DNA of 64,000 nucleotides from Proteiniclasticum sediminis (GTDB lineage Bacteria; Bacillota; Clostridia; Clostridiales; Clostridiaceae). Position 1 is the first letter of the stretch; the number at the start of each line of letters is the position of its first letter. Below are positions 27,577 to 36,230 of the stretch, one piece after another. The DNA lies in contig NZ_JAGSCS010000013.1 of NCBI RefSeq assembly GCF_018128025.1, positions 1-64,000 on the forward strand, in the 5' to 3' direction. Made by a program: the position numbers and the translations under genes. Below the pieces are notes generated by a model. That model worked only from the letters and a program-made list of their open reading frames with translations. It was not told where the DNA came from and searched no databases.

Positions 27577-27951
27577 ATGGCTAATGTTGTGTTTTATCGT
27601 TGCGCAGTCTGCGGAAATCTGGTGGCGCTCATTCGTAAGGGGGGCGGAACACTGGTGTGCTGCGGTCAGGAAATGGAAAAACTGGAGCCCAATACCACCG
27701 ATGCCGCTACAGAGAAGCATGTACCCTTCGTGGTAAGAGAAGACGGAAAACTGAACGTCCAGGTGGGATCTACGATCCACCCCATGCTCGATGCCCATTT
27801 TATTGAATGGATCGCTCTGGAATCCGGAGATCGCCTGGAAGTGGTCCATCTGAAGCCCGGCATGGAGCCGAAGGCAGAGTTTGCCGATGTCTCGGAAGGA
27901 ACAGTTTATGAATACTGTAACCTCCACGGACTCTGGAAAACCGATCTCTAA
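27577..27951 (+). CDS. dfx: Desulfoferrodoxin (superoxide reductase)
   Basis: 124 residues. The N-terminal desulforedoxin-like centre has YRCAVCGN and VCCGQEM (Cys ligands of Centre I); the C-terminal neelaredoxin domain has EKHVPF, HPMLDAHFIEWI and YCNLHGLW, giving the His4Cys site of Centre II. It reduces superoxide to peroxide without making oxygen, receiving electrons from rubredoxin (encoded at 39899-40060). AAGGGGG lies about 7 bases upstream of the ATG. Confidence 0.96.
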   Translation: MANVVFYRCAVCGNLVALIRKGGGTLVCCGQEMEKLEPNTTDAATEKHVPFVVREDGKLNVQVGSTIHPMLDAHFIEWIALESGDRLEVVHLKPGMEPKAEFADVSEGTVYEYCNLHGLWKTDL

Positions 27952-27958
27952 AATTCAC

Positions 27959-27983
27959 AAAAGCAGCCCCCGGGCTGCTTTTC
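27959..27983 (+). terminator. Terminator of desulfoferrodoxin gene
   Basis: AAAGCAGCCC and GGGCTGCTTT form a 10-bp stem followed by TTTTCTCG, 8 bp after the stop. Confidence 0.85.
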
Positions 27984-28005
27984 TCGTTTCACCCATTTCT
28001 CTCCT

Positions 28006-28043
28006 AAAGCAAAAACCGGTTCGCAAGAGCCGGTTTTTGCTTT
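28006..28043. repeat. Second perfect hairpin with A/T flanks
   Basis: AAAGCAAAAACCGG and CCGGTTTTTGCTTT form a perfect 14-bp stem with a 10-base loop. It could be a back-up terminator for dfx or for transcripts from the opposite side; no gene lies between it and the dfx terminator. Confidence 0.6.
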
Positions 28044-28125
28044 ATCCCAGGGAAGTCTTCCCAAAGCCCCCGTCACAGACAGCGGTTGAGCTCCATCTGC
28101 CGGGCTAACCTATGGATTATCAAAT

Positions 28126-28162
28126 AAAAATCCCGTCTGTCCGGGAAGACAAACGGGATTTT
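28126..28162 (-). terminator. Terminator of tRNA-Val
   Basis: On the minus strand AAAATCCCGT-T-TGTC pairs with GACA-G-ACGGGATTTTT; it begins 5 bp after the tRNA 3' end. Confidence 0.8.
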
Positions 28163-28166
28163 CTCG

Positions 28167-28242
28167 TGGTAGGACGAACAGGACTTGAACCTGCGACTTC
28201 CACCATGTGACGGTGGCACTCTCCCAGCTGAGTTATCGCCCC
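28167..28242 (-). tRNA. tRNA-Val (anticodon CAC)
   Basis: A 76-nt cloverleaf with encoded CCA. The acceptor stem GGGGCGA/TCGTCCT contains two G-U pairs; D stem ACTC/GAGT; anticodon stem CCACC/GGTGG encloses GTCACAT, giving anticodon CAC for GUG codons; T stem GCAGG/CCTGT with loop TTCAAGT. Position 32 is G rather than the usual pyrimidine. Confidence 0.9.
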
Positions 28243-28257
28243 AGAGAAGATACTCCT

Positions 28258-28287
28258 ATTATAGTCCCTGAACCCGCATTAATGCAA
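28258..28287 (-). promoter_or_regulatory. Promoter of tRNA-Val
   Basis: TTGCAT (28282-28287) and TATAAT (28258-28263) on the minus strand, 18 bp apart, ending 15 bp before the tRNA. Confidence 0.7.
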
Positions 28288-28324
28288 GAATTCTCCACGA
28301 TCTTTTTTGAAAACCTGAAAAAAG

Positions 28325-29077
28325 CTACTCCACGGGAATAAAGCCTAAAGCCTCTTTCGTGACCCCGTCAAGAATGACAAAGGCAAACTGATGGCTGGAG
28401 GAGTCCCCCAAGACCACGCCAAAATCATCCCCATCCAGAGGCCTCCAGGTCTCTCCCTGCCCCCAGTACTCCATGCCCGGCATAGCCGAGAGCTCCCGAA
28501 ATTCCACTTGCATGGGGTCAATGCGGTCTTTTCCTTCCCAGGGCTGATGCTGTACAAACTGCCAGGCGGAAAGGATCGCCTGACGCTCCTCCATGGAGAG
28601 TTGCTGCCGACGGGAGATCCGGTCCTGAATCCGCTTTTCGAGAATTTCCAGCTCCCTGGATTCGGAAAAAGACGAAAGGGTTCCCTGGATTCGCCGGGAG
28701 AAAAGTGTTTTCAGATCCTGGGCATAGTCTGCCCCATCCCGAGGCACCTCATGGCCTGTGACCCTGAATCCGGCATCCCCTTTAGCCGTCCAGAGGACAA
28801 CGGGAAGGGACACCCCCTGGTTGATCTCGGCCTCTTTTGTCATGGCCACCCCTTCCACCAGAGCCCAGACCTCCATTTTTCCGGAGAGTTCGTCTCGGTG
28901 AAGCACCTTCACGGCAGCAAAAACTTCCCCGGCATCCTCTCCTTGAAGGAGTACCCGAGACAGATAATTTTCCACCACCAGACGCTCTTCGTCGGAGATG
29001 TTTTGATTGACGGTGCAGCCCGTTAGGGGAAGCAAAAGGAGGAGGAAGATAAAAAGACACAGGGTAACTTTGCGCAT
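28325..29077 (-). CDS. Putative lipoprotein of unknown function
   Basis: 250 residues starting MRKVTLCLFIFLLLLLP with the lipobox LTGC, so it should be lipidated at Cys20 or so and anchored outside the membrane. The ATG at 29077 is chosen because it begins the signal peptide and has GGGAG upstream; the longer ORF adds an implausible N-terminus. The mature part contains a mixed alpha/beta region and a Gln/Arg-rich helix. I recognise no domain. It is convergent with nothing and precedes tRNA-Val. Confidence 0.7.
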   Translation of the reverse strand: MRKVTLCLFIFLLLLLPLTGCTVNQNISDEERLVVENYLSRVLLQGEDAGEVFAAVKVLHRDELSGKMEVWALVEGVAMTKEAEINQGVSLPVVLWTAKGDAGFRVTGHEVPRDGADYAQDLKTLFSRRIQGTLSSFSESRELEILEKRIQDRISRRQQLSMEERQAILSAWQFVQHQPWEGKDRIDPMQVEFRELSAMPGMEYWGQGETWRPLDGDDFGVVLGDSSSHQFAFVILDGVTKEALGFIPVE

Positions 29078-29210
29078 ATCATTCTCCCGGGCATACCGCC
29101 CATGCTGATGAAGGGATAACCGACAAAAGTGGAAGCTGCGAAAAAACTCATCCAAGATCTAATTTCTCCATAGAGGAACTGCCCCTTTGCAGCGCAAAGA
29201 GGCAGTTAAT

Positions 29211-30896
29211 TTACATTTCTTCCACGGTTTCGATGCCCAGGAGTGCCAGGGCATTCTTGATCACCGCGGTGGTGGCCTGGACCAGAAGGAGTCTTGCCTT
29301 CTTCACCGCAGGCTCTGCGGAATTGATGGGACAGTTGTTGTAGAACTTATTGAAGTCCTTCGCCACCTGGATGACATACCGGGTGAGGATGGAGGGCTCA
29401 TACTTTTCTGCCGCTGCCCCAATGGCCGCTTCAAAGCCTGCAAGGGTTTTGGCCAGCTCAAACTCCACGGCAGAGCTCAGCACCGTGAGATCGGCCTCAT
29501 TCACCGCCTCATTCTTGCGCAAAATGCTCTTTCCTCGGGCATAGGTGTACTGAACATAGGGACCGGTTTCTCCGTCGAAGGAAAGAATTTCACTCCAGTC
29601 GAAGATGATGTCCTTTTCCCGGGAATTTTTGAGGTAGGTAAAGATGATGGCGCCTATGCCCACCTTCTTGGCGGTATCATCCTTGTTCTCCAGATTGGGA
29701 TTCTTTTCCAGGATGATCTGCTTGGCTGTCTCCACAGCTTCCTTGAGAAGATCATCCAGAAGCACCACATCGCCTTTTCGGCTGGACATCATTTTGCCCG
29801 GGAACTTCACCAATCCAAAGCCCACATGGACACAATCCTTGGCCCAGTCAAAACCGGCCAGCTCCAGGGTCTTGAAGACCTGTTTGAAGTGCAGAGCCTG
29901 GGGGGTGCCCACGACGTAAATATTTTTATGGAAATCATAGGTTTCTTTTCGGAAAATGGCTGCCGCCAAATCACGGGTGGCATAGATGGTGGCTCCGTCG
30001 GCCTTCTTGATGATGGTGGGCGGCATGTTGAAGTCCTCCAGCATGACGACCTGGGCTCCATTGCTTTCGGTGAGGATCCCCTTGTCCTTCAAAAGATCCA
30101 CCACGGCATCCATTTTATCGGAATAGAAGCTTTCTCCCGCATAGGAATCAAACTCCACCCCTAGCTCCTCGTACACGCGGTTGAACACATGAAGGGAAAG
30201 CTCACGGAACTGCTTCCACAGCTCCACCTCGTAGGGTTTTCCATCCTCCAGATTCTTGAAGTGCATTCTTGCCTCGTCATTGAGGGAGGGATCCAGCTCC
30301 GCTTCCTCGTGGAACTTCACGTAAATCCGGTTCAGCTCCTCAATGGGGGATTCTTCCAGCTTGGTAAGATCCACCCAGCGCTCGTAGCCGCTGATGAGTT
30401 TTCCAAACTGCGTTCCCCAATCGCCCAGATGATTGATCCGGACCACCTCATAGCCTTGTTTCCCGTAGATTTTACTCAGGGAATTGCCGATGACGGTGGT
30501 GAAAAGATGCCCCACATGGAAGGGCTTGGCAATATTGGGCGATGAGTACTCCACAATGATGCGCTTGTTTTCCCCCAGGGCTGTGGTGCCATAGGTTTCT
30601 CCCTGGCTGAGCACGGTTTCCACCGTATCCTTCAGAAAAGCCTGCTGATTCAGGAAGAAGTTCACATAGGGGCCCATGACTTCAATTCTTTCCACGGCAT
30701 CCAGATGAAGCTTCTCTTTCAGCTCTGTGGCAATGCTGTTGGGGGCCTTTCTCAGGGTTTTGGCCAATTGGAAGCAGGGAAAAGCGTAGTCCCCCATCTC
30801 CGCCCTTGGCGGTATTTCAAGGAGCCTTTCGACATCCTCCTTGCTGATTTCCAAAGCGCCGGAAATGCCGGTGGCGATTAAATCTTTATAATCCAA
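29211..30896 (-). CDS. argS: Arginyl-tRNA synthetase
   Basis: 561 residues, class Ia. The N-terminal tRNA-recognition domain is followed by the HIGH-like [13 protein letters not shown] motif, a [12 protein letters not shown] segment in the KMSKS position, and a C-terminal DALR domain ending in [12 protein letters not shown] place the start at TTG 30896 because GGAGG lies 7 bases before it and the family N-terminus begins there; the longer ATG reading adds an unconserved 19 residues. Confidence 0.95.
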   Translation of the reverse strand: MDYKDLIATGISGALEISKEDVERLLEIPPRAEMGDYAFPCFQLAKTLRKAPNSIATELKEKLHLDAVERIEVMGPYVNFFLNQQAFLKDTVETVLSQGETYGTTALGENKRIIVEYSSPNIAKPFHVGHLFTTVIGNSLSKIYGKQGYEVVRINHLGDWGTQFGKLISGYERWVDLTKLEESPIEELNRIYVKFHEEAELDPSLNDEARMHFKNLEDGKPYEVELWKQFRELSLHVFNRVYEELGVEFDSYAGESFYSDKMDAVVDLLKDKGILTESNGAQVVMLEDFNMPPTIIKKADGATIYATRDLAAAIFRKETYDFHKNIYVVGTPQALHFKQVFKTLELAGFDWAKDCVHVGFGLVKFPGKMMSSRKGDVVLLDDLLKEAVETAKQIILEKNPNLENKDDTAKKVGIGAIIFTYLKNSREKDIIFDWSEILSFDGETGPYVQYTYARGKSILRKNEAVNEADLTVLSSAVEFELAKTLAGFEAAIGAAAEKYEPSILTRYVIQVAKDFNKFYNNCPINSAEPAVKKARLLLVQATTAVIKNALALLGIETVEEM

Positions 30897-31153
30897 TGCT
30901 TTACCTCCTCCAGGTATCGGATGCTCCCTCGCGAAGCACCCCTGTTTTCCCATTTATTTTACTACACCCCGAGGTTCAAGTCCACACCGGCCTGATCTTG
31001 CGTTGTTTCTTTCCCTTGGATGGCCTTATGTTCCTGGAATTATGGTCACTCTTTCCCTGGGGAAGGAGCCCTCCGCCTCTGGAATTTCCTGTTGTCCTTG
31101 CCCATTTGGTGTATAATAAGGGTGACTGAAATCTCAGGAAAAGAGGGAATGAA

Positions 31154-32677
31154 ATGGAGAATCTGGCACTTATTTATGTAGGCGGAAACACCACCCGATT
31201 CGCCCTATGGCAAATCAATGACGACCGCAGCTACCGGCTGTTGGAGTCTTATAAAGAAACCCTGAAGCTCGGCAGGGATACCATGGAAGAATATCTCATC
31301 CCCGAGCCCAAAATTGATCGGCTCGTGAACATCATCCGCAATTTTCGGGAATTTGCGGAATCGCTGAACGCCGATAAAATCTTTGTGATCCTTTCGGAGT
31401 TCTTTGCCCGCATCGACAATAAGGAGCAGATCCGCCTCCGCCTCCAGGCCGAAGCCGGGGTGGAAGCCATTGAACTCACCAGCGAGGAAGAACTGAGCCT
31501 GGATTACCTCGCCATCATCAATGCCATGCGCATCCGGAACTCCCTCATTGTGGACATTGCCGGTGGCTCCACTCAGCTGGCCTGGGTGAAGGATGGGCAG
31601 CTCATGGAATCCTATCTTTTGCCCATGGGCACCCTGACGCTCACTGCGAAATTCCATCTGGAAGAGATCGTATCCCAAGAAGCCCACCTGGCCCTGGATG
31701 CCCTCCTCTCCTCGGAAATCGACAAAATCCCCTGGCTTCACAATCTTCTCTTCGAAGATCTGATCTTCGTGGGCGGTTCCGCCCGGGCCATCAGTAAAAT
31801 CGACCGGAAAAAGCGCCGATATCCCATCAGCATCATCCATGAATACCCCATGCAGGATTTGGACATCAAGGCCATGTATACCAACTTCATGACCAAATCG
31901 TTAAAGCAGCGCTATACCATCGACGGACTGGACAAGGACCGGGCGGATATCCTTCCGGGAGCCTTGGCCATCGTCTATGCCCTCTTGAAAAAAACCGGCA
32001 TTCAGCAGATCCGCATCAGCGGTGCGGGAATCCGGGAAGGGTTCCTCTTCAGCTATCTCACCCGAACCTATGGGGAAATGCCGGACATGCTGGATCGCTC
32101 CATTGACAACATCCTCTCCCGCCATAATGTGGACAAGGAAAAGGCCGAAAGACGCTATCAGCTGACCAAGGCGATTTATGAGGGCCTGAAGGGCGTTCAT
32201 CGCCCCTGGGAAAACCTGGATGAAATCCTCAAAGTCAGCGCCAAACTCCGGGATGTGGGCCTTTCTGTACGTTTCTACAACCACAACCGGCACAATTTCT
32301 ATATTGTCTCCAACTCCGAGCTCAATGGACTGGATCACCGGGAAGTGATCATGGCGGCCCTTACCGCATCCTTTGATCAGGGATTTTCCAAGGAAACCCC
32401 GCTTCTGGCTTTTGGGCAGATCATCAACCGCATGGACCTGGCCATGGTATACGACTTGGGAATCTGTGTCAGCATGGCGGAGAACCTCTTAAAGTCCGAC
32501 AAGAAAACTGTGGTTTTCGATCATGCGGAGGTTACGCCGGAATGTGTAAAACTGGTCTTTAAGAGCGATGATCCCCTTCGCTTTGAGCTCCACGAAGTCA
32601 TGAAACTTAACGAAACCTTCTGCTACCTCTATTCCCGTCCCTTGGACGTGGAAATTCTCCCCCTCCAAAGAAACTGA
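31154..32677 (+). CDS. Ppx/GppA family exopolyphosphatase
   Basis: 507 residues. The ASKHA-fold N-terminal half shows an altered phosphate-1 loop YVGGNTTRFALW, VDIAGGSTQLAWV and LPMGTLTL, as in Ppx/GppA; the C-terminal half is an HD-like helical domain with SAKLRDVGLSV and HNRHNFYI. Members degrade polyphosphate or pppGpp. The first loop reads GGNTTR where Ppx usually has DxGSNSxR, so the nucleophile environment differs somewhat. It heads a plus-strand unit with DUF2156 and Tpx-like genes spaced by 10-25 bp. Confidence 0.82.
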   Translation: MENLALIYVGGNTTRFALWQINDDRSYRLLESYKETLKLGRDTMEEYLIPEPKIDRLVNIIRNFREFAESLNADKIFVILSEFFARIDNKEQIRLRLQAEAGVEAIELTSEEELSLDYLAIINAMRIRNSLIVDIAGGSTQLAWVKDGQLMESYLLPMGTLTLTAKFHLEEIVSQEAHLALDALLSSEIDKIPWLHNLLFEDLIFVGGSARAISKIDRKKRRYPISIIHEYPMQDLDIKAMYTNFMTKSLKQRYTIDGLDKDRADILPGALAIVYALLKKTGIQQIRISGAGIREGFLFSYLTRTYGEMPDMLDRSIDNILSRHNVDKEKAERRYQLTKAIYEGLKGVHRPWENLDEILKVSAKLRDVGLSVRFYNHNRHNFYIVSNSELNGLDHREVIMAALTASFDQGFSKETPLLAFGQIINRMDLAMVYDLGICVSMAENLLKSDKKTVVFDHAEVTPECVKLVFKSDDPLRFELHEVMKLNETFCYLYSRPLDVEILPLQRN

Positions 32678-32696
32678 CCCTTAAGGAGTGAACAAC

Positions 32697-33572
32697 TTGC
32701 ACTTTACGTCACTGGATAAGGAAAGCAAAGCGGTCTTCGACCGCTACCTCACCCCCTACCCCTTCCTGGCCTCCACCTACAGCTTCACCAATCTCTATAT
32801 CTGGCGGAACAGCCAGAACCTGAAGTACCACGAAGACGGTGAGGCCCTCTATCTCTTGAAGGGACGGGAAAATCCCCTTCCCCTGCCTCCTCTAGTCCTC
32901 CCCGGAGGTGATCTCAAAGCCGCCTGCACGAAGCTTCTGGACGAAATGACCGCTCGGGGGCTTCCCCGCATCCTTCGGGATGCGGATCCGCGCCAAGTAA
33001 AGGCGCTGCGGGATCTGGGCTTTTCCTTCACCGCGGTACCTGACCGGGATAACTTCGAATATATCTACCTGGTGGAAAAGCTCCGCTCCCTCAGCGGAAA
33101 AGCGCTCCACGGGAAGAAGAACCATTACAACAACTTTATCCGAAACAACGACTATATCATCCGCTACGTGGAAGACTGCCGGGAGGAATGCCTGCAGCTG
33201 GCACGGCGCTGGTATGATGAAAGCGACCAGAATCCTGCCCTCCTGGAGGAACTGGAAGGAATCCGCTCTCTCCTTCTTGATCCGGCATTCTTTAACATCA
33301 AAGGCATCGCCGTCTTCATCGACGGCCAATGCCAAGCCTTCACCCTGATGGAAATCCTGAGTGACCAGGTGATCCTCAACCATATCGAGAAGGCAGAGAA
33401 AAAATTCAGCGGACTCTATGCCTTCCTCGCGAAAACCGCATTGGATGAGTTCGGCGAGGGCATCCTCTATACCAACCGCGAACAGGACATGGGGATTCCC
33501 GGACTGCGCAAGTCCAAGGAATCCTATAGCCCCGAGTTCCTTGAAGAGAAATACCGACTGATTTTTGACTGA
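32697..33572 (+). CDS. DUF2156 protein (GNAT-like aminoacyl transferase fold)
   Basis: 291 residues. FLASTYSFTNLYIWRN, a central KNHYNNFIRNN segment and the C-terminal YTNREQDMGIPGLRKSKESYSP motif match DUF2156, the catalytic fold of phosphatidylglycerol lysyltransferases (MprF C-terminus) without its membrane domain. The start is placed at TTG 32697, 8 bases after AAGGAG; the upstream GTG overlaps that site. A lipid or peptidyl aminoacylation role is only an inference from fold. Confidence 0.78.
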   Translation: MHFTSLDKESKAVFDRYLTPYPFLASTYSFTNLYIWRNSQNLKYHEDGEALYLLKGRENPLPLPPLVLPGGDLKAACTKLLDEMTARGLPRILRDADPRQVKALRDLGFSFTAVPDRDNFEYIYLVEKLRSLSGKALHGKKNHYNNFIRNNDYIIRYVEDCREECLQLARRWYDESDQNPALLEELEGIRSLLLDPAFFNIKGIAVFIDGQCQAFTLMEILSDQVILNHIEKAEKKFSGLYAFLAKTALDEFGEGILYTNREQDMGIPGLRKSKESYSPEFLEEKYRLIFD

Positions 33573-33594
33573 TTTATGGCAAAGGAGTGATTTC

Positions 33595-34095
33595 ATGAAC
33601 ATTACCTTTAAAGGAAACGAAGTGCATCTTTACGGACAGCCCTTAAAGGCCGGAGATCTTTTTCCGGATTTCATGCTGACGGATCTGCAGTTCAATGATG
33701 TGGAGAGCGCGACTCTGGGTGGGCCAAAGGTCATTCTGACCCTGCCCTCTGCCGATGCATCCACCTCCACCCTGGAGCTTCTGACCCTCACCGACCGGCT
33801 GGAGAGCCATCCCGAGCTGACGGTCCTCGCTGTGTCCCTGGATCTCCCCTTTACCCTGAGAAAGTGGAACAAGGACAACGCTGGAGACTACATCACCCTT
33901 TACTCCGACAGCAAATTCCGCACCTTTGGCGAAATCACGGGCACCTATGTGGAAGAGCTGGGAATTCTTGCCCCCGCAGTGTTTGTGGTCGACGGGGCGA
34001 ACCGGATCACTTATGTGGAGTATGTGCCGGAAATCAGCCATGAACCCAATTATGACCGGCTTCTGGAAGAAGCGGCGAAGACCGTCAAGGCCTGA
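33595..34095 (+). CDS. Thiol peroxidase (Tpx)-like protein lacking all cysteines
   Basis: 166 residues, the usual Tpx length, with clear family landmarks: VHLYGQPLKAGDLFPDF at the start, the LTLPSADAS strand-loop, AVSLDLPF and a C-terminal EYVPEISHEPNYDRLLE close to the Tpx tail. The peroxidatic Cys is replaced by Ser58 and the resolving Cys position by Asn92; there is no Cys anywhere. Peroxidase activity by the known mechanism is therefore impossible. The start at 33595 has AAGGAG about 7 bases upstream. It lies last in the Ppx-DUF2156 operon. Confidence 0.85.
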   Translation: MNITFKGNEVHLYGQPLKAGDLFPDFMLTDLQFNDVESATLGGPKVILTLPSADASTSTLELLTLTDRLESHPELTVLAVSLDLPFTLRKWNKDNAGDYITLYSDSKFRTFGEITGTYVEELGILAPAVFVVDGANRITYVEYVPEISHEPNYDRLLEEAAKTVKA

Positions 34096-34118
34096 CCCTT
34101 TTCTCTATGTCCCGATTT

Positions 34119-34160
34119 CCCCTCCCGCTCTTTGGAGTCTTTGGGAGGGGTTTCCTTTTG
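34119..34160 (+). terminator. Terminator of the Ppx-DUF2156-Tpx operon
   Basis: CCCCTCCC pairs with GGGAGGGG followed by TTTCCTTTT, 23 bp after the Tpx stop. Confidence 0.75.
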
Positions 34161-34178
34161 CCCATGACTCTTGAGCGC

Positions 34179-34211
34179 AAAAAAAGAGCTTATGGCGGAA
34201 AAGCTCTTTTT
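34179..34211. terminator. Bidirectional hairpin after gene 34219-34608
   Basis: AAAAAGAGCTT pairs with AAGCTCTTTTT around 9 bases, with A/T tracts on both sides; it lies 7 bp after the minus-strand stop. Confidence 0.8.
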
Positions 34212-34218
34212 AATCGCG

Positions 34219-34608
34219 CTAATTATAGAAATAATGGGTCTTGTAGTCCTTCATCTTCACGGGCAGCTCTTCCACCAGATCCTCCAGATAAACCGTGAGG
34301 AGGTAGTAAGCCGCCGCATTGGAGGCAATATAGTCATAGCCTGACTTTCCGAAGTAGAGTCCATCCTCGTCAAACCGAATGGCTACGCTGTCGATTTCCA
34401 GAAGGTCCCGGCGCGTTTCCTCCGTATAGCCCTGAAAGACTTCAATATTGTTTTCAAAAAAGACCGTGATCTGCTGGCGCTGTTCCTCATTCAGGTGGAA
34501 CCGGAGCTCCACTTCCTCCTTGGGCACATCCAAATGCAGCACCTCGAAATCGCTGTAATAATTTCGGACAAACTTGACCAGATCTTCCTGGATTTCCTCG
34601 TAGTCCAT
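34219..34608 (-). CDS. Hypothetical protein linked to trmB
   Basis: 129 residues, acidic, aromatic-rich (NYYSDFEVL, KTHYFYN at the end), with no transmembrane segment and no motif I know. The ATG at 34608 is chosen; AGGGGGAGG lies just upstream and the longer TTG reading overlaps it. It starts 10 bp after the trmB stop and ends at a good terminator, so it is the second gene of a trmB operon. A role connected to tRNA modification would be a guess. Confidence 0.65.
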   Translation of the reverse strand: MDYEEIQEDLVKFVRNYYSDFEVLHLDVPKEEVELRFHLNEEQRQQITVFFENNIEVFQGYTEETRRDLLEIDSVAIRFDEDGLYFGKSGYDYIASNAAAYYLLTVYLEDLVEELPVKMKDYKTHYFYN

Positions 34609-34618
34609 GGTCCTCCCC

Positions 34619-35257
34619 CTATCCTTCAAAACGGAAGATACCGAACTTGATCTTCACCCCGAAAGAGCTGAATTTTTCCTCATACTCGGTTTTCACATTG
34701 TCTTCAAAGCCGCTCTCATGGAGGTCAAAGGTTCGATAGAGCTCCGTGAATCCTTCCTCCGCAAAGTACTCCAGGGAATGCTCGAAGAGTTCATCGTCAT
34801 CGGTCTTGAACCAGATCTCCGCTCCGGGTTTCAGGAAGGTTTTATACTTCGTCAGGAACCGCGGATGGGTCAGACGCCGTTTGTTATGGGAAGCCTTCGG
34901 CCAGGGATTGCAGAAGTTGATGTAGATTTTGCTGACCTCACCGGTCCCAAAAACTTCTTCCACCCGCTCAATGAAGAGCGGTACAAACCGAACATTGGTC
35001 AGGCCTTTCTCGTTGGCCTTTCGAAGGGCAAAGACCAGCACCTCATCCTTGAGGTCAATGGCCACGTAGTTGATGTTGGGGTTGGCTTCGGCTTTTCTCG
35101 CCACAAACTGGCCTTTTCCGCAACCCAGTTCCAGATGGATGGGCTGATCATTGCCAAATACCTCCGACCATTTTCCCTTTTGTGTCCAGGCTTCAAAAAC
35201 CGCCTTGCTGTCCTGCTCCATTTCCGGCCGAGCCCACCACTTTTTCCGTAATCTCAT
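34619..35257 (-). CDS. trmB: tRNA (guanine-N7)-methyltransferase TrmB
   Basis: 212 residues. [16 protein letters not shown] is the SAM motif, [23 protein letters not shown] is the TrmB substrate-site signature, and [15 protein letters not shown] follows. It makes m7G46 in tRNA variable loops. The ATG at 35257 is chosen, with AAAGGTGA upstream, giving the usual MRLRKKWW start. Confidence 0.95.
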   Translation of the reverse strand: MRLRKKWWARPEMEQDSKAVFEAWTQKGKWSEVFGNDQPIHLELGCGKGQFVARKAEANPNINYVAIDLKDEVLVFALRKANEKGLTNVRFVPLFIERVEEVFGTGEVSKIYINFCNPWPKASHNKRRLTHPRFLTKYKTFLKPGAEIWFKTDDDELFEHSLEYFAEEGFTELYRTFDLHESGFEDNVKTEYEEKFSSFGVKIKFGIFRFEG

Positions 35258-35492
35258 CCTATCACCTTTTCCTATTTCCATTACTCATACATGCCAGTAT
35301 ACAATATTTTCCCGTTTTTTTCACCCTTCCCCGGAAATTCCTCCCGGGTGCCTTTTGGCACTGCGCAAAGTAGCGCACCTGTTGAACTCTTCCAGGGGCT
35401 TGCCTTTTCCTGGAGAGGCTTCCCCGGAAATAGGGAGGTTCTAGAATCCCAAAAAGAACGGTAAAAAAATCGGCTTTCTTCCCAGAAATTTG

Positions 35493-35531
35493 ACGGAAGT
35501 CATACTCTTCTTCACGGAAGTCAGGTATAAT
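35493..35531 (+). promoter_or_regulatory. Direct repeats at the promoter of gene 35562-36185
   Basis: ACGGAAGTCA occurs at 35493-35502 and 35514-35523, 21 bp apart (two helical turns). The second copy ends 2 bp before TATAAT at 35526-35531. No good -35 hexamer is present at 17 bp, so this resembles an activator-dependent promoter. Confidence 0.55.
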
Positions 35532-35561
35532 ACTCCAGAAATCCTAATTCTGGAGGAAGAT

Positions 35562-36185
35562 ATGAAAGAAAAATTAGCCCCTATTCACTTTGTTCAATAT
35601 AACCGAATTCATCTTCAGGAAACCCTGGAAAACCATCTGGTCAAGGCATTTTCCCTGGAAGATACCCACGCCCAGGCCATGGAACGGTTTGGTGCCCCTT
35701 CCCAGGAGGTAAGCCTGGAACTGCAGATCGATCTGGACAATATCCACGGCTGGCTGGAAGGTCACCTGGTGGCCAATGAGAAGCGCATCGCTCAATTGGT
35801 GAAAAAGGTTCTGGAATCCCAGGGAGAAGAAGCTCTCCAGGAGGCCTATGCTGCCTTTGGACAGGAACTGGGCCAGCGCTACGCGGGTTCCGTTTCCCTG
35901 AACTCTTCCCAGGAACTCTACCAGTTCATCACCACCGTGCTTTTGGATGGTATGCCCTGCGATAAGGTGAATCAGCTGGTGGAAGCCTCCGAGGATACCC
36001 TCGTCTGGCACGCCGTCCGGGATGTCCATGGCAAATACTATAATGAAGCCGGAGTTCATGACGGACTCTTCTACACCCTCCGGGAATCCTTCCTGGGTGG
36101 AGTACTTCAGGCGCTGGGCAGCTTCGCCTATTCCATCGAAGTGGAAGATGACGCCATCATCAACCAGGTCAAGATCCTGAATTAA
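35562..36185 (+). CDS. Hypothetical cytoplasmic protein
   Basis: 207 residues. The ATG at 35562 follows GGAGGAAGAT, a strong site; the longer reading crosses the promoter. The sequence is acidic and mostly helical, with no membrane segment. KYYNEAGVHDGLFYTLRESFLGGVLQALG near the C-terminus could bind a ligand, but I cannot assign a family. Single-gene unit ending at a strong bidirectional terminator shared with ldh. Confidence 0.7.
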   Translation: MKEKLAPIHFVQYNRIHLQETLENHLVKAFSLEDTHAQAMERFGAPSQEVSLELQIDLDNIHGWLEGHLVANEKRIAQLVKKVLESQGEEALQEAYAAFGQELGQRYAGSVSLNSSQELYQFITTVLLDGMPCDKVNQLVEASEDTLVWHAVRDVHGKYYNEAGVHDGLFYTLRESFLGGVLQALGSFAYSIEVEDDAIINQVKILN

Positions 36186-36188
36186 GAA

Positions 36189-36224
36189 AAATGCCGTGGA
36201 GCGAAAAAGCGCTCCACGGCATTT
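36189..36224. terminator. Bidirectional terminator between 35562-36185 and ldh
   Basis: A perfect 15-bp stem (AAATGCCGTGGAGCG / CGCTCCACGGCATTT) between convergent genes, with A/T flanks. Confidence 0.85.
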
Positions 36225-36230
36225 GCATGT

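Noticed and set aside
30897-30953. ATG start 19 codons upstream of argS TTG
   Set aside because: GGAGG is positioned for the TTG and lies inside the extension, whose sequence is not ArgS-like.
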